Under the pieces are notes generated by a model that saw nothing but the letters and a program-made list of their open reading frames with translations, was not told the origin of the DNA and searched no databases. From positions 13,658,868 to 13,722,867 of the forward strand of contig OX424555.1 in assembly GCA_949152475.1 (NCBI GenBank): a DNA stretch of 64,000 nt, in the 5' to 3' direction. Of this stretch, positions 1 through 10,584 are shown in pieces. This DNA is from Terebella lapidaria (Eukaryota > Annelida > Polychaeta > Terebellida > Terebellidae). The position numbers and the translations under genes are program-made. How positions within the stretch are numbered: the stretch's first letter is position 1; every line of letters begins with the position of its first letter.

Positions 1-1060
1 CAGCCAGGATTTTGTTCAGAAATAAGGTAAGCCGGAATGGTAAGCTGATCCTACAAACAATGATTGGGAATAAAATGCTGATGACATTATTCATTCCTTT
101 GAAAGACAGGGCTTCTCGTTTCTGAAGAAATATCCAGAGCAGAGCTCGGATAATTGTGTCCAGCGAGATGCTTACATCATAACGTGTGTACGATGGAAAA
201 GGTCACATCATAATAATAAAACGCATTACAAGGTTGGATGAGACTGGCATGGAAATCACAGACTAAAAAGTGCTACATTGACTGAATAGCCCAAATATTC
301 ACAGAGCTGCATTTTAAATTTTTGACAAATATTGACAAATTGACAAGTATTGACAAATATCCGGCAGATGTAAAATCTTTCATTTGTGCTTAACGCAGTA
401 TAAAATACGATGTTTGACACCTATGTTTTACATACATAGAATAAAAACCCGGATGGACCCATGAATTATCGCGGCTTAAGAAATGCAAACCAACTCCTGA
501 CCTTTATAGAGATGACAGGGAAAAGTACTGGTAGACCAGCTGCCACGGAGGCAAGAAAGACTTCGTAATCAGAAACAACGCCGTTGTCTCCTTACCACGC
601 AAACCCATCCTGAAGAAATCCTCTATTGAACAAGAACAGTGAACAAGAAGCCAACAAACTCAATTGAATTGTGTTGTATAAATGCTTGCTCCATTACAAG
701 GGGAGGAACCTGCCTATACGAACTCATATAGGATTAAAATCAAGATATTCTAGCAGTAACTGAAATCTGGCTAAAAGGAAACGAACTAGATACCACAATC
801 ATTCGTTCAGTTCTGCCGGACAACTACTCTGGTGTACACACACGACGTTAATCAGTAAGGAGTTGAGTAGCACTAATCTATACATCTCACTTGAACATTG
901 AGAAAAATACTGACATCAATCACACAACTCCATCGAGTACATAGAGTGTGCTCTCAAGGGTTATTCTACCTTACGACTGCTCCTGATTTTCAGATATCCA
1001 TCTACTAGAAAACGCAAACTACCATCAGGAATATTTCTCGTACAATAATTGTGAAGGAAG
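1..1060. repeat. Old duplicated block, first copy (partner 13,748-14,900)
   Basis: The first ~1 kb aligns by eye, in the same orientation, with 13,748-14,900. The match begins with a shared CAGCCAGGATTTTGTTCAG-type start and continues with many substitutions and small gaps. The block carries a LINE endonuclease remnant in both copies, so that insertion predates the duplication. The left limit is cut by the window edge. No host gene is seen in it. Confidence 0.75.
640..1060 (+). pseudogene. LINE endonuclease remnant, copy 1 (L2/CR1-like)
   Basis: Broken plus-strand frames spell pieces of an apurinic-type LINE endonuclease. They are an N-ACSI-type start, CLYEL, ILAVTEIWLKGNELDTT, then IIRSVLPDNYSGVH, and further on IECALKGYSTLRLLLIFR, where LINEs have the 'YRPP' strand. 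This order (NxRSxxNK, then DIxxxTETWL, then LPxGY, then xYRPP) is that of the endonuclease of CR1/L2/Rex-type non-LTR elements. Stops and shifts are many and no reverse transcriptase follows, so it is a dead 5' fragment. The better copy is at 14,450-14,900. Confidence 0.6.
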
Positions 1061-1183
1061 ACAAATTCTCGACGCAAATTATTAATTATTAATGATTATA
1101 TTGATATCTTTGGTCAGGGATAGCTTATTTCAGGAGTTGGGACCTAGCAAATATCTGAACCATATGGTCAGGATCTCAATTAC

Positions 1184-2594
1184 AACGAGACAATCAGAGA
1201 TTGCAGACCCTCGCCCCTTCAGATTTAGTTACTAAAATCAAAGCTGATGACCCTTATTTGTCGACCTTGGGTGATAAAAGGGAATTTGGGTCGTACGACC
1301 ATCGATCATATAGAAAATGATGTGGAATAAACTATAGAAAAATACAAAATTAATGAGGGAAATTTATAATGAGTATAAGCAGAGCTATTGCAGCTTTCCG
1401 ATTTTGACCTTTTCTGTGACTTTGACCTTGTCGCTCGATATTGTGCTGTAAAATTTCGCAATGTTGTTTCTATTATCGAGACACGTCTCCTGAATGAAAA
1501 CGGTTTGAAAAGAATGAAAATGGCTTAACAACATGTCATGGTCTTGAATCTCAGAACATCTAAAGTCATAAAATCGTGACCCCCAATTTTTCGACATCGG
1601 GCGATAATGGAGAGTACTACCATCGGCCGTACACTATACGATCGGGAATTGGTCAAAGTTAAATACAAAAATAGTTAGAAAAAATAATATCAAGTACAAC
1701 GGGAGTTATAGCCAATTGTGTGATTTTCACTTTTTCCGTTGCCATGGCAACCTTTTTCATTCGACTTTGACAAAATTTGTATGAGACCGATTAACTGCAA
1801 AAGCTCTTCTGCCCTATAAATTTCAGATTGATAGGACGTTTTATCTTCGAGTTATGAGCGCAGACATTAGCACTGAAAAGTCGCTGGCAAAAAATCGTGA
1901 AATCGTGAACCCCCAATTTTTCGACATCGGGCGATAATGGAGACTTTTCATCCTACAATCATCGGTCATACACCACACGATGGGAAATTGACCAAAGAAG
2001 AATACAAAAATAGTTGGAAAAGTTAATATTACGTAGAACTCCAGTTATAGCCGATTATGTGATTTTCAGTTTTTCCCTTGCCATGACAACCGATTTCATC
2101 CGATTCCGAAAAAATTTAAGGAGCCACTGCAATAGCGCTTCTGTCCTATAAATTTCAGAGTGATCGGACGGTTTGTCTCTGAGTTATGAGCGCAGACATT
2201 AGCACTGAAAAGTCGCTGGCAAAAAATAACCGAACTCGTGACCCCCAATTTTTCGACATCGGGCGATAATGGAGAGTTTTCGTCATACGACCATTGGTCG
2301 CACACCATACGATCGGGAATTGGCCAAAGAAAAATACAAAAATAGTTGGAGAAATTAATATCAAGTGGAACCGGAGTTATGGCCATTCATGTGATTGTAA
2401 CGTTTTCCGTTTCCATGGCAACCGTTTTTATCCGATTCCGACAAAATTTGAGGAGGACCGAGCCACTGCCATACCGCTTCATCCCGATAAGTTTGAAGTC
2501 TATAGAACTATATGTTGTCGAGTTATGCGCGCGGAAGGACAGACAAACAGACAGACAGACCCAATTGCAATACCCTCTCCCCCTATCGGGGTGA
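1184..2594. mobile_element. Inserted element built of ~330-bp tandem units
   Basis: Four units start near 1,261, 1,591, 1,921 and 2,253, marked by TCGACATCGGGCGATAATGG or its relative, giving a period of 330-332 bp. Each unit also has the palindrome-like CGTACGACCATCGGTCGTAC, or a decayed form of it. The right end runs through a GACAGACAAACAGACAGACA tract into a GC hairpin (CCCTCTCCCC...GGGGTGAGGG). The paralogous block near 15,015 lacks the insert and reads straight through GGTTACAACAATTATGTG, so the ends and a CAAC duplication are visible here. No coding capacity is seen. A related array lies at 25,245-27,266 plus 30,231-30,598. Confidence 0.7.
1738..1751. promoter_or_regulatory. Perfect X-box-like palindrome inside the 330-bp unit
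   Basis: GTTGCCATGGCAAC is a perfect 14-bp palindrome and fits the RFX-family X-box consensus. The same position in other units reads the same (26,101-26,114) or GTTTCCATGGCAAC (2,409-2,422 and 26,420-26,433). Binding or function is not shown by the sequence. Confidence 0.4.
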
Positions 2595-2595
2595 G

Positions 2596-3240
2596 GGCAA
2601 CAATTACGTGTTGTATGGTTGAGCGATCTCAGATCTGTGGCATTTTGCTACCCAAGACTGATATCGTGATGCTAGTATGTACTCTTGACAGTCGAGAAAA
2701 GGACCAATGACTTTGCATTCATGTACTGAATGTTCCGTAAGAACAATTCTGTGAGACAATGTTCTGTAATAAATTGTCTTGACAGAAAAACACAACGGAT
2801 CCATTTCTTGTCCTCGAAGGATATCCAGGTGATTGGCGTACGTCGTTATTATCCAAATAATGATACAAAGACTTGGAGAGAGTAAGTGGTCATTGTTTCA
2901 TCAAACATATGTGAATTTACCTCTTGTATTAGCGGGGATATACTAGCTTGGCAAAGGCTTCGAGTTATAATTATTGATAATATGTTTTGTATGCAGCATC
3001 TTATGTACTTTTGAAGCGCATTTTACTACTGGATAATGTAATGCCAAGTTATTCCAAAACTTGCATAACGATTAACAGACGATTATCAAAGTCTAGGTTT
3101 TCCTTCGAGAAATTATTTCTTTGTGATGAGAGAAAATCATTACAGTTAATCATAAAATTACCTTTTATTAACCGGAAAATTAGAGCAAAATGTAATACAA
3201 AAATGGCAAATATTTTCTATCTGGATCTACTATGAGCAAT
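2596..3240. repeat. Duplicated block, first of three copies
   Basis: This stretch aligns with ~15,020-15,650 and 24,215-25,130. Shared landmarks are TGAGCGATCTCAGATCTGTG, the TTGTCTTGACAGAAAAACAC tract, and a TACGTCGTTATTATCC segment. The three copies are clearly diverged, and no reading frame is conserved among them. It is presumably the flanking DNA of an old duplication rather than a coding gene. Confidence 0.65.
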
Positions 3241-4290
3241 CGTTTGTTTCAGTATGAGTATTTCAACCTTGGAATGGTGTGGCAGTGTTCACAATAAAGT
3301 CTGCTGTCATGATGAGGACATAATTCCGTAAGTTTTAGCAAATGTTTCAAAAGTTGAGAAATATTCGTTCAATGTTGTATAATCACCACATTTGGTCATA
3401 TGATCAACCCCTTCCCCATTGTAATCTGTCGTCAATTATGACGCCTGAAAATTTGGTACATTTAAATTTAATTAACTTTTGGGACCTCGAATGAATTTCC
3501 TTAGCATTATGTTTATTTTGAAAATATTACTTTCAAAATCTTGAGTTTTCAAACTAACTGCTTTGGTCCCTGACCTGGCCAGTAATAACATTGTGTTTGT
3601 GTATGGTTATATGTACCAGGATGTAATTATTCGTAAAACAAACCTGCAGAAATGTATCATCAATATATTATGACAAATAACACGTGATTTTGAGAATGCC
3701 AAAATCAGAAAATTTTGAGAGTGCTGAAAAGCTAAAATAACATGGCAGATATCAAATTTTTAGAATCAAATAACAGCTAAAATAATATTTTATGAATAGC
3801 AAGAAAAATTTTACTGCATGGTTCACGAGAATAACACTCATATATAACACAGTCAATTCACGATTATCCTGCATAGTGGTTCAATCACCCATCTCAAGGG
3901 AAACGGTCGAGAATGCGTTACCATATTAGGCGAAATTTATTTTATTGGCCCCAATGAGCAGTGACTGACCGGCCGAAATTGGTCATAAGTAGATGATCAG
4001 GACTGGTGTCATAATAGAGAGATGTCATTTGCTCCAGTAATGATCGCATTAGCCAGAATGTGATGAATCTATGCAAATCTTTGTGAAGGTAAGTCTCTCG
4101 AGAGGTATTCTACAAACTAAGCATGGACAGCAGAGAAAGCTCTGTTCTTGTGATAAATATGTGGAAAGCTAATTGGCCAGCTGTTTGAAATGAAACGGAC
4201 ACGAGCAATGCTATTCCAGTCAGTCACAATAAGCAACCGTATACTACAGCATGCATGATAAAGATATTTTTGTACACGTTATGTTTGTCT
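3241..4290. other. No gene seen
   Basis: AT-rich sequence with no long reading frame, RNA gene or repeat that I recognise. Confidence 0.5.
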
Positions 4291-5190
4291 ACAACAGCGA
4301 CACATGGCTGTGTATCTGATTGGCTCTGGCATCAATTTCGTTTTAATGATGTCGATATCAAATGTCCTTGAAACAAACAACACACAAAAAGACACCCGGT
4401 CTTGTTCATGTGCAGTCTGTGTCTTCTGTAGAGAATGGTAGCATGGTATTTTCTTGAACATGTATATTGTTCAGACCCTTTCAAACCCATTTGATGTTTA
4501 CTAAGGACCATCGAATAGCATAGCTAAGTAGGTGTGATTTTAAAGACACGGTTACCCCATGCCATACAAAACACACAACAAACAACTGGTTGCAAAAATG
4601 ATGTTGATGGAAATTACTAACAAAATTTAGAAAATTCGACGAAATTGCATAACATTGTGCCTAAATCCCTGCAGCAACACCAGTATGAATATAACTTATT
4701 TTATCTGGCTCGCATGCGGTATACGGTATGTAATTAATAATCATGACCAAGATGCTGGAAGCAGACTTGCCCTTATTCAAAAGAGATACCTCACACTTCA
4801 CTGACATATTTTCTGGCAAAGCAGGAATAATTATGGAATCAAATTTAATTACTCGTAATACACCTACACCAATCACGACAAAGCCTTAGAGTTAAGAAAT
4901 GTTGTGTAGTTTTTATTACATCAAGGAAAACATGATGAAACTCGCAGTTAAGTATTCTCAATCACTAATACGCAATGAGCAATTCGCAATGAAAATACCA
5001 GTTTCCAATATTTGGCCTTCCTGATGTCTGTTCCTAGGCAACCTTGGAGACGAGCACTGTGTGACCCTCGCATCAATGCATCTACAATGGTGTAATAATG
5101 AAAAAAATCATCTTTTATAATTACTCAGTTGTACATGAAATAGTCCATAGAGTAATCATTGTCCATAGAGACATACGATACCCTTGATTG
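4291..5190. repeat. Duplicated block (partner ~40,830-41,480)
   Basis: The 4,313-4,510 stretch (TGGCTCTGGCATCA, AACACACAAAAAG, TTGTTCATG, ACTAAGGACCAT) matches 40,865-41,055 in order and orientation. The 4,660-4,860 stretch (GATGCTGGAAGCAGACTTGC) matches 41,410-41,480. Short frames in it are not conserved between copies. No gene is seen. Confidence 0.6.
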
Positions 5191-6340
5191 CGGCAGTATA
5201 TCATTTAGCAGCACATTGCTGAGTGACAAATTTACACGATACTATGAACGATTTTCTGGTTAACTGCCTGTTGCATGGGGGCACAAATTTTTGGTTATGT
5301 TGCATGGTTGCTGTATGAGGTGATGTTACTTGTATGTCCCTGCAGAAGTGGGTCTTGTCACATATATTATTTGATTCGTTCCACTGGGTCTTCTTTGATG
5401 ATATAAGCAAAATACTTTTGCTATTTCCTGTATATTCTGTCAGACCTGCTCGCCTATAAATCTTGGTTTTCGCTGAATATGTCTGTTTTGGTGGTAATAG
5501 ATTGATACTTACATTCTGATACCCCCATACACATACATGCGCATACTGAGGGGTGTTGATAAATGTATTCCATCGTGGTACATACCAAAATTGTGTGTGT
5601 GCAATACAAGTTCTGCATTGTAATAAAAATTTCAACTGACACGCCAAGAAAGTAATACCCATTCCGCATCAAATTCACCATTCCACAGCTACAAACTATT
5701 CACAGGAGGGAATGTTATGAGTCACGTTTCGATGCGAGTCTAACTGAATTTCAAGTCCAAACTATAAACTGCAAAAGTACCATCATAATATGATATCAAG
5801 TTAGTGCAATGCTATATTCATAGTACTAGTATTTCTGGTATAACTTCATCCTTACGATATTACTTGATCAATGATTGGCGACATGTTAGTAAGAAAGGTA
5901 TCATCAAGCATACGTTGCACACGTAAAAAGCCCAAAACACTTGCCCATTATTTATTTATGAGCTGGTCAAGATGTGCTGGTAGCAGTTTTTTTTCGTCCC
6001 TTCCTCTCAATAATCCGAGTTCAAATCGTGACCCAGAGGCGACTAATCCTCTCCTTTTATTGATTTGCTCCCTTTTGCACGGTAATAAAGCCAGGATTTA
6101 CTGGTGTTTTCCTACGGATCATTTAATTGAGGGTGGCCCGTTTGAAGCTATTGGGGACGGAACGGTGCAGGAATAAGCCGAGAGGTTATGAATATATTCG
6201 CTGCGGGAATAGTTATGGAGAGCCCATTTCGCAGGTGGAATTGCACAACCTTGAAATTGAAAAACTGAAAATGGTGATATTTCCTTTGTGCTAGTAATAT
6301 ATTTTCCATGTCGACCTCCTAAAATCAAACATTACTCTCA
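5191..6340. repeat. Duplicated block (partners ~16,060-17,400 and ~41,870-42,060)
   Basis: The CTGTATGAGGTG / CAGAAGTGGGTCTTGTCA region and the 5,870-6,340 region (CGGTAATAAAGCCAGGATTT, GGGTGGCCCGTTTGAAGCTA) align closely with 16,230-17,400. A weaker partner lies near 41,880. Frames found in one copy, such as the 153-codon minus-strand frame at 5,201-5,662, are interrupted in the other, so I do not call a gene. Confidence 0.7.
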
Positions 6341-6704
6341 CTTATAGCATAGTGTTTTGTGCATTATTTCGTGGATTATCTTCTGTTTCAAATAACGTTT
6401 ATGATAATAGGAACATATTCATATTCATGGAACAATAACTCACTCTAACATGATGCCAAAGTAAATGGAAGGTAATATGCATACTGTATGTATTTTTTTA
6501 CTTTTACTATTTCTACAACAACAATAGAAAAACACTATATGCATATGTATAAATGCACATTATATGCATGAGATTACAGTACTCTGGCAAGTGAAAACAA
6601 GGTCGTGTCAAACAGTCAACTGTACACATTATACAGTAATCCTGACAAATTAACAGTTACAAAACTCCAAACCGACTGGTCTGTGTCTGCTGCATAGGTT
6701 CTTC
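6341..6704. other. No gene seen
   Basis: AT-rich spacer between the duplicated block and the foldback element. Nothing recognisable. Confidence 0.5.
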
Positions 6705-6706
6705 TA

Positions 6707-7275
6707 TACTCTGATTTTTCTAACTCGTTTACACAGTTTTTCACTGATATTTTCGCGATGCTAAATGCTATCGTTCTATAACTTGGCATACTTCACCTGA
6801 GAGTCAAGCGGCAATTCCCTACCAAATTTGAGACTTCTAGCCCGAAAATTGAAAAAGATGGCAATCTACCTCAATGTTAAATTTAGCCATGTCATTTGAT
6901 TTCTGGGTCCGCACACAATTTTGTGCATTTGCTCAGTTTTGTAGTGGTGTAATCTTTCAAAATCAACATGTATGTGTAAATTACACCCCCAATGTGTCTT
7001 CTGGTCTAAAATTACAACAATACTTCGAATCCTGGTGGACGTAAACAGGATCAAATCCTCGAATAAGCTCAGATTCTCGAGATCCCGTTTTTGGCTGAAA
7101 TTTAACATTGGGGTAGATTGCCAACTTCTTCAATTATTGCGATAGAAGTCTGAAATTTAGTACAAAATTGCCGTTTGTCTTCGAAATGAAGTATGCCAAG
7201 TTATAGAACGATACCATTTAGCATCGCAAAGATATCGTCAAAAACTGGTGTAAACAAGTTAGAAAAATCAGAGTA
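6707..7275. mobile_element. Foldback/MITE element with ~180-bp inverted arms, TA target
   Basis: The left arm (6,707-6,887) and right arm (~7,096-7,275) are inverted copies beginning TACTCTGATTTTTCTAACTC. Both ends are flanked by TA (6,705-6,706 and 7,276-7,277), as expected for Tc1/mariner-type insertions. The ~200-bp middle has no coding capacity. A further single arm lies at 7,537-7,720. Confidence 0.7.
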
Positions 7276-7536
7276 TAAAGCACAAAAGTAAACACATTTA
7301 GCTGACATAATTGACACATAACATGCACACGCTGAATGGGATATGGGTAACCCGTGAGCAAAATACATCATACATGTATATCCAGTGAATGCCCAATAAT
7401 TTGCTTGAATAAATTACACATTATGACGATATGAATGATTTAATGAACTGAGGAGTTGAGATGCACATAATGGATTTGGAAATGATATCACACAGGCGTT
7501 TCTGACATATGTGTAAACAATATTATTATGCCACTA

Positions 7537-7720
7537 TACTCTCATTTTTCTAACTCGTTTACACCGTTTTATGCTAATATTTTTGCGATGCTAAATCGTA
7601 TCGTGTTATAACTTGGCATAGCTCACCTTGGGACCAAACGGCAATTATCTGCAAACTTTCAGACTTCTATCCATGAAACTGATAAAGTGAGTAATCTACT
7701 GCAATGATAAATTCCTCCTG
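7537..7720. repeat. Solitary arm of the 6,707-7,275 foldback family
   Basis: The sequence from TACTCTCATTTTTCTAACTC onward follows the left arm of the element at 6,707 (TTTGCGATGCTAAAT, TATAACTTGGCATA, AGACTTCTA), with substitutions. No opposite arm is seen downstream, so it is a partial copy. Confidence 0.6.
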
Positions 7721-8248
7721 AAAACTTTTCGTCTGGATGTCAAGAGACATTGTTTATTTTGAACGCGTGACGGAAAAGTCTATTCGGATGATTTACGCAA
7801 TAAGTGCAGGTTAGGAATGGGACCGTCCCAGCATATAATTGGTACATACACTGCAGCGCACGCCCCCATAGTACCTGACTTGAACTTGTCCACTTGAATT
7901 ACGTAATGAACAAGGCAATATGGCAGCGCCCTACAGCAGTGAAAATCCTCGCTTAAATCGAAATTTTGTGTTTTGGAAGATACATGTAGCGTCTCGGAAG
8001 CCGGGTTTGTGAAAATCTATTGCCGTTTGCATCATAGATATGTAATAATCAGATAAATAGTTCGCTTGAAGTAATTTGAAACAAATCAGAGAATACGTTC
8101 AGTTTTACTCCGAGTGAACTCGTGCAGTCAGGAGGAATGGATCATCGCCGAAGAAAATTTAGAAAAAAAACGTACCACGTCTTATTTCTCATACTTAAGA
8201 ACGTTTTTTCTTTTGCCTCTGTTCATTTCATTTCCGCCCGCAAGTATT
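7721..8248. other. No gene seen
   Basis: Unremarkable sequence up to the target site of the large element at 8,255. No gene, RNA or repeat recognised. Confidence 0.45.
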
Positions 8249-8292
8249 GTTTATTACGGAAGCGTATTACCGCCATGCAAAAATTTTTTTTT

Positions 8293-8547
8293 ATCTCGCC
8301 GTGGCGAGTTACTATCTCGCCGTGGCGAGTTAGTATCTCGCCGTGGCGAGTTAGCTATCTCGCCGTGGCGAGTTACTATCTCGCCGTGGCGAGTTACTAT
8401 CTCGCCATGGCGAGTTACTATCTTGCCGTGGCGAGTTAGCTATCTTGCCGTGGCGAGTTACTATCTTGCCGTGGCGAGTTAGCTATCTCGCCGTGGCGAG
8501 TTACTATCTCGCCGTGGCGAGTTACTATCTTGCCGTGGCGAGTTACT
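8293..8547 (+). repeat. Left terminal array, 12 palindromic units
   Basis: Twelve head-to-tail units of ATCTCGCCGTGGCGAGTTACT (21 bp) or ...GTTAGCT (22 bp). Each has a 14-bp core CTCGCCGTGGCGAG whose 6-bp arms pair around a 2-nt centre. A few units carry CTTGCC or CCATGG variants. There are no unique spacers between units. Translations across the array (SRRGEL-type repeats) are not coding. Confidence 0.9.
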
Positions 8548-9039
8548 ATTCTGTCTTCAATAGCATCGTGACGTAGCCCCCAAGGTCATCTGAGATTAAT
8601 TTCAAGGTTACCAAAAAATGAGCCCTTCACATAATTGTGACTTCCTACATGTTTAGCATATGAACCCATAATACGAACTTATAAAAGTTTCTCAAGGGTA
8701 TCTTATGGCCAATCTGTGCAATTTGGTGTAGCTATAACTTTTATTCGAGCACTCGAGGTCTGCTGGAGTCAAGTCCATGTTCATCAGAAAATGCACCACA
8801 CATTAAATTGAATATATTTAGGAAAGGATAGGATAAATAGCTATCCTGTTCTAACCCTGATTCTATTAATACAAATCCAGCCTCTATCATGAAGCATTCA
8901 GCGTTCAGGCGAGAGTTTTTATAAAGTGGTCATCTCGGGCCAATAATGGACGGAATTGACCGTACAATATAACGTGAACTGGATATAGGTTCTGGGTAGA
9001 ACGTTTTACGGTTGTTTGAGCTTATACATATATGAAACC

Positions 9040-9480
9040 TCAACAGTTTCATTTAAAACCTTTTTGAAAGGTTCTTTGTGTGGAACCTTTTTCACGGAAC
9101 CTCAAAGGTTCTTTGTAAAGAAAATTTGGAATTATGAGATGAGGTTTTTGTAAAGGTTCAACCCGGGTTCTTTCACAACCAGTGAATTGAAGCTTTTGGG
9201 GGTACTTCAAGGTACCATCAAATCACGTTTAGGTTCTTTGAAGAACTCTCCCTGATTCGAATATGTTTCCATAAAAAAAATCAGTTCCATATTGACCCAT
9301 TTCAGGTTCTTTGCAGGTTAGGTAAAGAACCTCCAAGTGGTTCAATATTTGTTCACTCCAAAGTACTCAAGTTTCTAAATAGAACATTTCAGGTTCTTCA
9401 GAGAACCTTTCAATTGTTATCAAAAGAATATCCTATGGTCCAAAATAAGTTGTTTGAAACACATCAATTTCATATTGAAC
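9040..9480. repeat. Cluster of degenerate GGTTCTTT/AAAGAACC inverted motifs
   Basis: The motif GGTTCTTT and its complement recur about ten times at irregular spacing, often as short inverted pairs (for example near 9,066-9,090, 9,102-9,115, 9,303-9,332 and 9,391-9,408). The region is not coding. It resembles a field of binding sites more than a simple tandem repeat. I do not know its role. Confidence 0.5.
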
Positions 9481-9699
9481 CTTCGAAAGCTCTATAGTTA
9501 AAAAAGTAGGTGTGGCGATTTTGCCCTAAGCACGCGGCAGGTGATTGTAAACATAAAAGCCATTTATGTGGCCTTTTCGTACTTGGCCTTGTTTTGACAC
9601 GCTCGGTTCGAGCGTGCGTTGCCACGGCGACGCATTGTAATTTACGCTCCAGTAAACTATAACAATGGATCGATTAGACCTCGCGTGCGCCCTACAGCT

Positions 9700-10240
9700 T
9701 GTGGTGTATTATATATACACTGGAAGCGACTCGATCGAGGAGATTGTCCGAGAGAGAGTGACTAGGACGCACACGAGGCTCGCCATGAGCTTTGTGTTCC
9801 CTGGTTCTGAGTAGAGGGCTCCTAGAGCCCTGGGGACGATTTCCATGGGGAGGCCCGGGCTGGGAGAGACAAGTTGCTGACTCGGGGGCGTACGCCCTGT
9901 GGATCGCCAGTTCTCTCCCTTCCCGGGACCTGTGACATAGGCTCTGGCCAGCATGTCGGACTGTACGGGGTTCCGTCCCCGAGGCAGACCGCGGCTCGCC
10001 AGGCCCCGCCAGTTAACACCGTAGGGATGAACTAGTTTCTGAACGGTGTCCGTAGGCCTGGGAGTGTCGGGTGGGCTGTTACCTGGTTACCGTTAATGCT
10101 GAAGTAGTTACCGTGTCCGCAGCGACCTCCGGTGAGCGGCCCTGCCGCAAGGATCCGGAATAGCGGATGCGCGTCCGCAAGGACTCGGATGAGAGAGGAC
10201 TATCCTCGAGGATCCCGAAGAGCGGACGGTAGTCAATAAC
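9700..10240 (-). other. GC-rich structured segment, minus orientation
   Basis: Read on the minus strand, this ~0.5-kb GC-rich segment follows the same order of landmarks as 28,280-28,740 on the plus strand. They are CCGCTCACC, then TTAACnnnTAACCAGGTAACAGCCC, a hairpin with CGGGG...CCCCG arms, TGGCCAGAGCC, and an AT-rich tail. Short frames on both strands align partly (RPRVSNLSLPARAS here, QPRIKSGLPPGPS there), which hints at a 5' leader or N-terminal part of an unrecognised element. Past ~10,100 it has degenerate repeats of a CCGCAAGGA type. Confidence 0.5.
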
Positions 10241-10340
10241 TTTACATAGGTGTATATTTATTTATATGCATAAATCGGGAAAATACTCTGAGTCAAAAAC
10301 TTTTCACTCCATTCATGTAAAATGAACCTTATAAGAAACT

Positions 10341-10530
10341 TATGAGTCCAAACTAGGAGGTAATAAGTCCAAATAAGTCCGACTTGGGACACTGCTGAGA
10401 CCAACGAAGACCTTATCCAGCCTGGGAACGTGGGAGAGCCTACAGGGGACAATGCTGACACAAATGAAAACCTTATCCAGCCTGGGGGGCATGGCAGAGG
10501 CTACAGGGGACACTGCCGAGACAAATGAAG
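10341..10530. repeat. Three ~62-bp tandem units
   Basis: Units are marked by GACACTGCTGAGAC(C/A)AA, ACCTTATCCAGCCTGGG and a GGGAGAGCCTACAGGG relative. The last unit is shortened. Not coding. Confidence 0.6.
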
Positions 10531-10584
10531 GACATATTTCACTAATTCCTTCGGCCATACAAAAAAATTAGCCCAAGGGCTAAG

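Noticed and set aside
1184-2594. Helitron
   Set aside because: A hairpin lies near the 3' end, but the 5' TC and 3' CTRR ends and A/T insertion context are not seen. A CAAC duplication is present instead.
5201-5662. 153-codon minus-strand frame
   Set aside because: The paralogous sequence at 16,190-16,600 and 41,870 does not keep the frame.
8114-8482. Open frames across the left palindromic array
   Set aside because: They only translate the repeat (SRRGEL, ISPWRV) in several frames and have no other support.
8293-8547. CRISPR-like look of regularly repeated palindromic units (also 13,338-13,571)
   Set aside because: Units follow each other without unique spacers, there are no cas genes, and the setting is eukaryotic.
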